Positions 61,487 through 64,000 of a stretch of 64,000 nucleotides of DNA are shown one piece after another. Numbering within the stretch: position 1 is the first letter of the stretch; the number at the start of each line of letters is the position of its first letter. A model generated the notes under the pieces. The model worked only from the letters and a program-made list of their open reading frames with translations. It made no database searches and was not told where the DNA came from. Both the position numbers and the translations under genes were made by a program. The DNA comes from Veillonella rogosae JCM 15642 (GTDB lineage Bacteria > Bacillota > Negativicutes > Veillonellales > Veillonellaceae), in the NCBI RefSeq assembly GCF_002959775.1, contig NZ_PPCX01000004.1:62001-126000 (forward strand). The letters run 5' to 3'.

Positions 61487-62269
61487 CTACTTTTCCTGCA
61501 CTTTAGCCTCCTCCCAAAAAGCATCCAGCTCAGCTAATGAAAAGTCTTCCCATGAGCGATCGCTTTGGTTAACACAAGCCTCTACATGTAAAAAACGCTG
61601 TCGGAACTTTGTGTTTGTGCGATTTAGTGCATTTTCACCGCTTATTTTATACCATCTGAGTAGATTAATCAAGGAAAAAAGCACATCTCCTGCCTCTTTT
61701 TCCATATTTTCTCTATCATTTTGTGCTATAGCCTCCTTGAATTCACCCATTTCTTCGGAAACTTTCGCCCAAACCGGATCGAGTTCGTCCCAGTCAAAAC
61801 CTAGCTTCGCAGCCTTTTCTTGAAGCTTATAAGCGGCCACTAAAGCAGGTAAACCTTTAGACACACCATCTAATACAGATTTTTGAATATTTTTCTTTTC
61901 TTTTGCCTTTAATTCATCCCATGAGTATGATTTTTCATCATTTTCAGGGTTAAAAACATGAGGATGACGACGGATCATTTTTTCAGTAACGTCATTTATT
62001 ACATCTTGTAAGGTAAAATGACCCGCTTCCTCTGCTAGTTGACTATGAAAGACAACTTGTAATAATACATCCCCTAATTCTTCACGAAGGTTGGGCATAT
62101 CTTTATTATCAATAGCATCTACTACTTCATAGGTTTCTTCAATGAAATAGCGCCGTAAGGATTCATGCGTTTGCTTTTGATCCCAAGGGCACCCATTAGG
62201 CGCACGTAAGGCTTTTACTACATCCACTAATGGTTGTACAGATACGGGTTCCTTAGTATTGTTCTTCAT
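61487..62269 (-). CDS. mazG: Nucleoside triphosphate pyrophosphohydrolase MazG
   Basis: 260 residues. All-alpha NTP-PPase: N-terminal unit with CPWDQKQTHESLRRY and EEtyEVVDAID..REELGDVLLQVVFHSQ, and a second unit with EMGEFKEAI..EAGDVLFSLINLLRW. It hydrolyses NTPs or dNTPs to monophosphates, cleaning damaged nucleotides. Start 62269 overlaps the flippase stop by 17 bases and is preferred over 62341, which would sit deep in that gene. GGAGG lies about 12 bases upstream. Confidence 0.93.
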   Translation of the reverse strand: MKNNTKEPVSVQPLVDVVKALRAPNGCPWDQKQTHESLRRYFIEETYEVVDAIDNKDMPNLREELGDVLLQVVFHSQLAEEAGHFTLQDVINDVTEKMIRRHPHVFNPENDEKSYSWDELKAKEKKNIQKSVLDGVSKGLPALVAAYKLQEKAAKLGFDWDELDPVWAKVSEEMGEFKEAIAQNDRENMEKEAGDVLFSLINLLRWYKISGENALNRTNTKFRQRFLHVEACVNQSDRSWEDFSLAELDAFWEEAKVQEK

Positions 62270-63860
62270 AGAGCTTTGCTTCCTCCTTATCTCGACGAGC
62301 TTGTAAACGCTTGCCAATGATTGGGAAATGATACATATCATCCTTCACAACGGCCTTAGTAAGCCACAAAGATAGTCCATACACAAATACGGCTACTACA
62401 ATAGCGGCAGCTACAGCACCACCATTACCTAATAACTCTACGGTACTCACATAGATAACTTGCGTTGCGCCTCCCATGGCCATAGCAGATACGGCAATTT
62501 TCAGTAATTCAAGTTTATTAAGCACAGAACCTACATATTTCTTTACAAATAGATAGTTTATGAGTGCAGCAATGGCGAAGTTTAAGTTTGTGGCCCATGC
62601 AGCACCATTGATACCAAGTTCAACAGTTCCTGTCAGCTCATAATCCAAAAATGTTTTCGCTAATAAACCAACGAAAATCGCTACCATAGGAATTACAGTT
62701 CGCCCCAAACCTTGCAGAATACCCGCTGTAATTTGCTGCCATCCTAAGAATACAATACTTAGGCTAATCACGGCGATAACAGGCCCTGCATTAGGCGTTG
62801 CATAAATCAGCAGGGAAATAGGCGTCGCTAGTACACAAAGGCCAATACAGGCGGGAATCGTGAACATATTGGCAATTTTAATAGCCGTACTTGCCCGCTG
62901 CACAATACGGTTAACATTACCTTGTGCATGAGCTTCAGATACAGCCGGTACTAAACTAGCCGCCAAAGAGGTAGTCAAAATAATAGGTAAACCAATGAGT
63001 GACGTGGCCATCCCTGTAAGGTAGCCAAATTGTGTTGTTGCTTCATTGAGGTAATACCCAATATCCATCAAACGCTTCGGCACTATGAATGTATCGATGA
63101 GAGATACCATAGGAAGCATGATATTCGCCATAGATACTGGTATAGCGAGACTAAATAATCGTTTCACTACAGCGCTGTTACTTTCACAGATAGCATTTTG
63201 ATTCTGTTGTGAAAGCATCTGTTCGCGCACCCGTCGTTGACGATAGTAAAAGAAAATTAATACGAGTAAACCCGCTAACACACCTGGGAAGGTAGCAAAG
63301 GTAGCGCCCCCAGCCGCTAAATGTAAGCCTCTATCGATGAAGTAGTAAGCTAAGCCCACCATAGAGGATACGCGGAAAATTTGTTCAAAGATTTGGCTCG
63401 TCCCCGTAGGCACCATGTATTGGAAGCCTTGGAAATACCCTCTAAAGCAACTTAGAATCGTTACTACAAAGATAGCTGGCGATAACAGCTGAATGGCTAT
63501 GAGAGCTCGTGGATCTGTAATAATCTGAGTATCTACAAGCCACTGTGCGCTGCCATATAAGGTCAAGCTAAATACTAAACCTAAAATAGTGAGTACTCTT
63601 AAGGATACAGAAAATACTTGTTGTACGCCTCGCATATCATCATTGGCGAGCTTTTCCGCAATCATAATAGAAATCGCTACGGGAATGCCTGCCGCAGAGA
63701 TGCTGACGATAATTTGGTAGATTGGATAAGCCATCATATATAGGCCAATGCCTTCACCACCAAGAACACGGGCGATAAGAACTTTACTAAACGCACCGAT
63801 AACCTTCACGATAATACCAGCTAAGGTTAAAATCATGGCACCCTTTAAAAATCGATTCAT
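62253..63860 (-). CDS. SpoVB/MurJ-like lipid flippase
   Basis: 535 residues, about 14 membrane segments, MOP superfamily (MVF/PST branch). Start MNRFLKGAMILTLAGIIVKVIG; typical GFQYMVPTGTSQIFEQIFRV and QQITAGILQGLGRTVIPM. Such proteins flip lipid-linked glycans or lipid II; SpoVB-like forms are common next to mazG in Firmicutes. It starts by ATGA overlap with the upstream partial gene. GGAGGG precedes the ATG. Confidence 0.87.
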   Translation of the reverse strand: MNRFLKGAMILTLAGIIVKVIGAFSKVLIARVLGGEGIGLYMMAYPIYQIIVSISAAGIPVAISIMIAEKLANDDMRGVQQVFSVSLRVLTILGLVFSLTLYGSAQWLVDTQIITDPRALIAIQLLSPAIFVVTILSCFRGYFQGFQYMVPTGTSQIFEQIFRVSSMVGLAYYFIDRGLHLAAGGATFATFPGVLAGLLVLIFFYYRQRRVREQMLSQQNQNAICESNSAVVKRLFSLAIPVSMANIMLPMVSLIDTFIVPKRLMDIGYYLNEATTQFGYLTGMATSLIGLPIILTTSLAASLVPAVSEAHAQGNVNRIVQRASTAIKIANMFTIPACIGLCVLATPISLLIYATPNAGPVIAVISLSIVFLGWQQITAGILQGLGRTVIPMVAIFVGLLAKTFLDYELTGTVELGINGAAWATNLNFAIAALINYLFVKKYVGSVLNKLELLKIAVSAMAMGGATQVIYVSTVELLGNGGAVAAAIVVAVFVYGLSLWLTKAVVKDDMYHFPIIGKRLQARRDKEEAKLYEEQY

Positions 63861-64000
63861 AGGCCCTCCTTAGTCGATGACTTGTGGCTCAGTGCCTTCA
63901 TCACCGCTTCCGTAATGGTCAAAATAGAACCTTTCATGCCATTAAGGCTCACATATAATGTGGCTGGCTTGGTATCTGCAAACTTCATTTTTTTCCATAA
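63857..64000 (-). CDS. Partial CDS, unidentified (5' end outside window)
   Basis: The last 47 codons of a minus-strand gene that ends in TGA overlapping the flippase start (ATGA). The visible residues include LYVSLNGMKGSILTITEAV and end KSSTKEGL. Too short to identify; by position it is the upstream member of the flippase-mazG operon. Confidence 0.55.
   Translation of the reverse strand, partial: LWKKMKFADTKPATLYVSLNGMKGSILTITEAVMKALSHKSSTKEGL

Overview
The window reads as a chromosomal segment of a Veillonella-like member of the Negativicutes. These bacteria have Firmicute-type gene regulation (T-box leaders, strong AGGAGG ribosome binding sites) inside a diderm envelope (TonB-type domains, lipoproteins). 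The assignment is an inference from gene content, moderate-to-low GC and codon use; no 16S gene lies in the window. Two CDS run off the ends: an EF-G-like factor on the left and an unidentified minus-strand gene on the right.

Layout. 1-3.7 kb: tail of an EF-G-like GTPase, a YhcH-type cupin and two tandem EamA transporters. 3.9-7.8 kb: a likely catabolic unit of an AbgA-like M20 amidohydrolase, a carbamoylase-type Zn hydrolase and a DcuC-family carrier. 8.0-14.0 kb: a LysR regulator divergent from an aconitase-like hydratase, a PrpF-family protein and a DASS transporter. This is the gene set of the uncharacterised E. coli ybhD/H/I/J cluster. 14.2-17.6 kb: a minus-strand Sel1-repeat protein followed by an MFS transporter. 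17.8-25.3 kb: a complete tryptophan operon, trpE-G-D-CF-B-A, behind a T-box leader with a UGG specifier; two related palindromic repeats sit between trpG and trpD. 25.4-31.4 kb: five DUF805 membrane proteins in 5 kb, plus a small exported protein and a DUF3829-type lipoprotein.

31.4-37.4 kb: ileS behind an Ile T-box, an unannotated 25-residue amphipathic peptide gene, and a second, paralogous Sel1-repeat protein. 37.7-43.8 kb: an orphan amino-acid binding lipoprotein, an M20 peptidase, a small hypothetical gene, a HAD phosphatase with a large insert, a 2[4Fe-4S] ferredoxin with a duplicated 3' end, and guaA. 44-46.4 kb: three AT-rich small genes of unknown role and two GNAT acetyltransferases. 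46.6-50.1 kb: a cobalamin riboswitch controlling a BtuFCD-like ABC importer. 50.2-54.4 kb: a minus-strand Mn/Zn ABC importer preceded by a 31-residue membrane microprotein gene. 54.5-59.0 kb: two stand-alone TonB C-terminal domain proteins, a DUF438/PAS/DUF1858 protein and an ATP-type PEP carboxykinase. 59.1-59.9 kb: an IS200-type element. 59.9-64 kb, minus strand: an MGDG-synthase-like glycosyltransferase, HU, MazG, a SpoVB/MurJ-like flippase and a partial gene.

Most units are bounded by clear intrinsic terminators. The least explained parts are the DUF805 cluster, the two Sel1 paralogs, the two microprotein genes (34934-35011 and 54260-54355), the trpG-trpD repeat pair and the Ybh-type hydratase cluster. 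No CRISPR array, tRNA, rRNA or prophage was seen.
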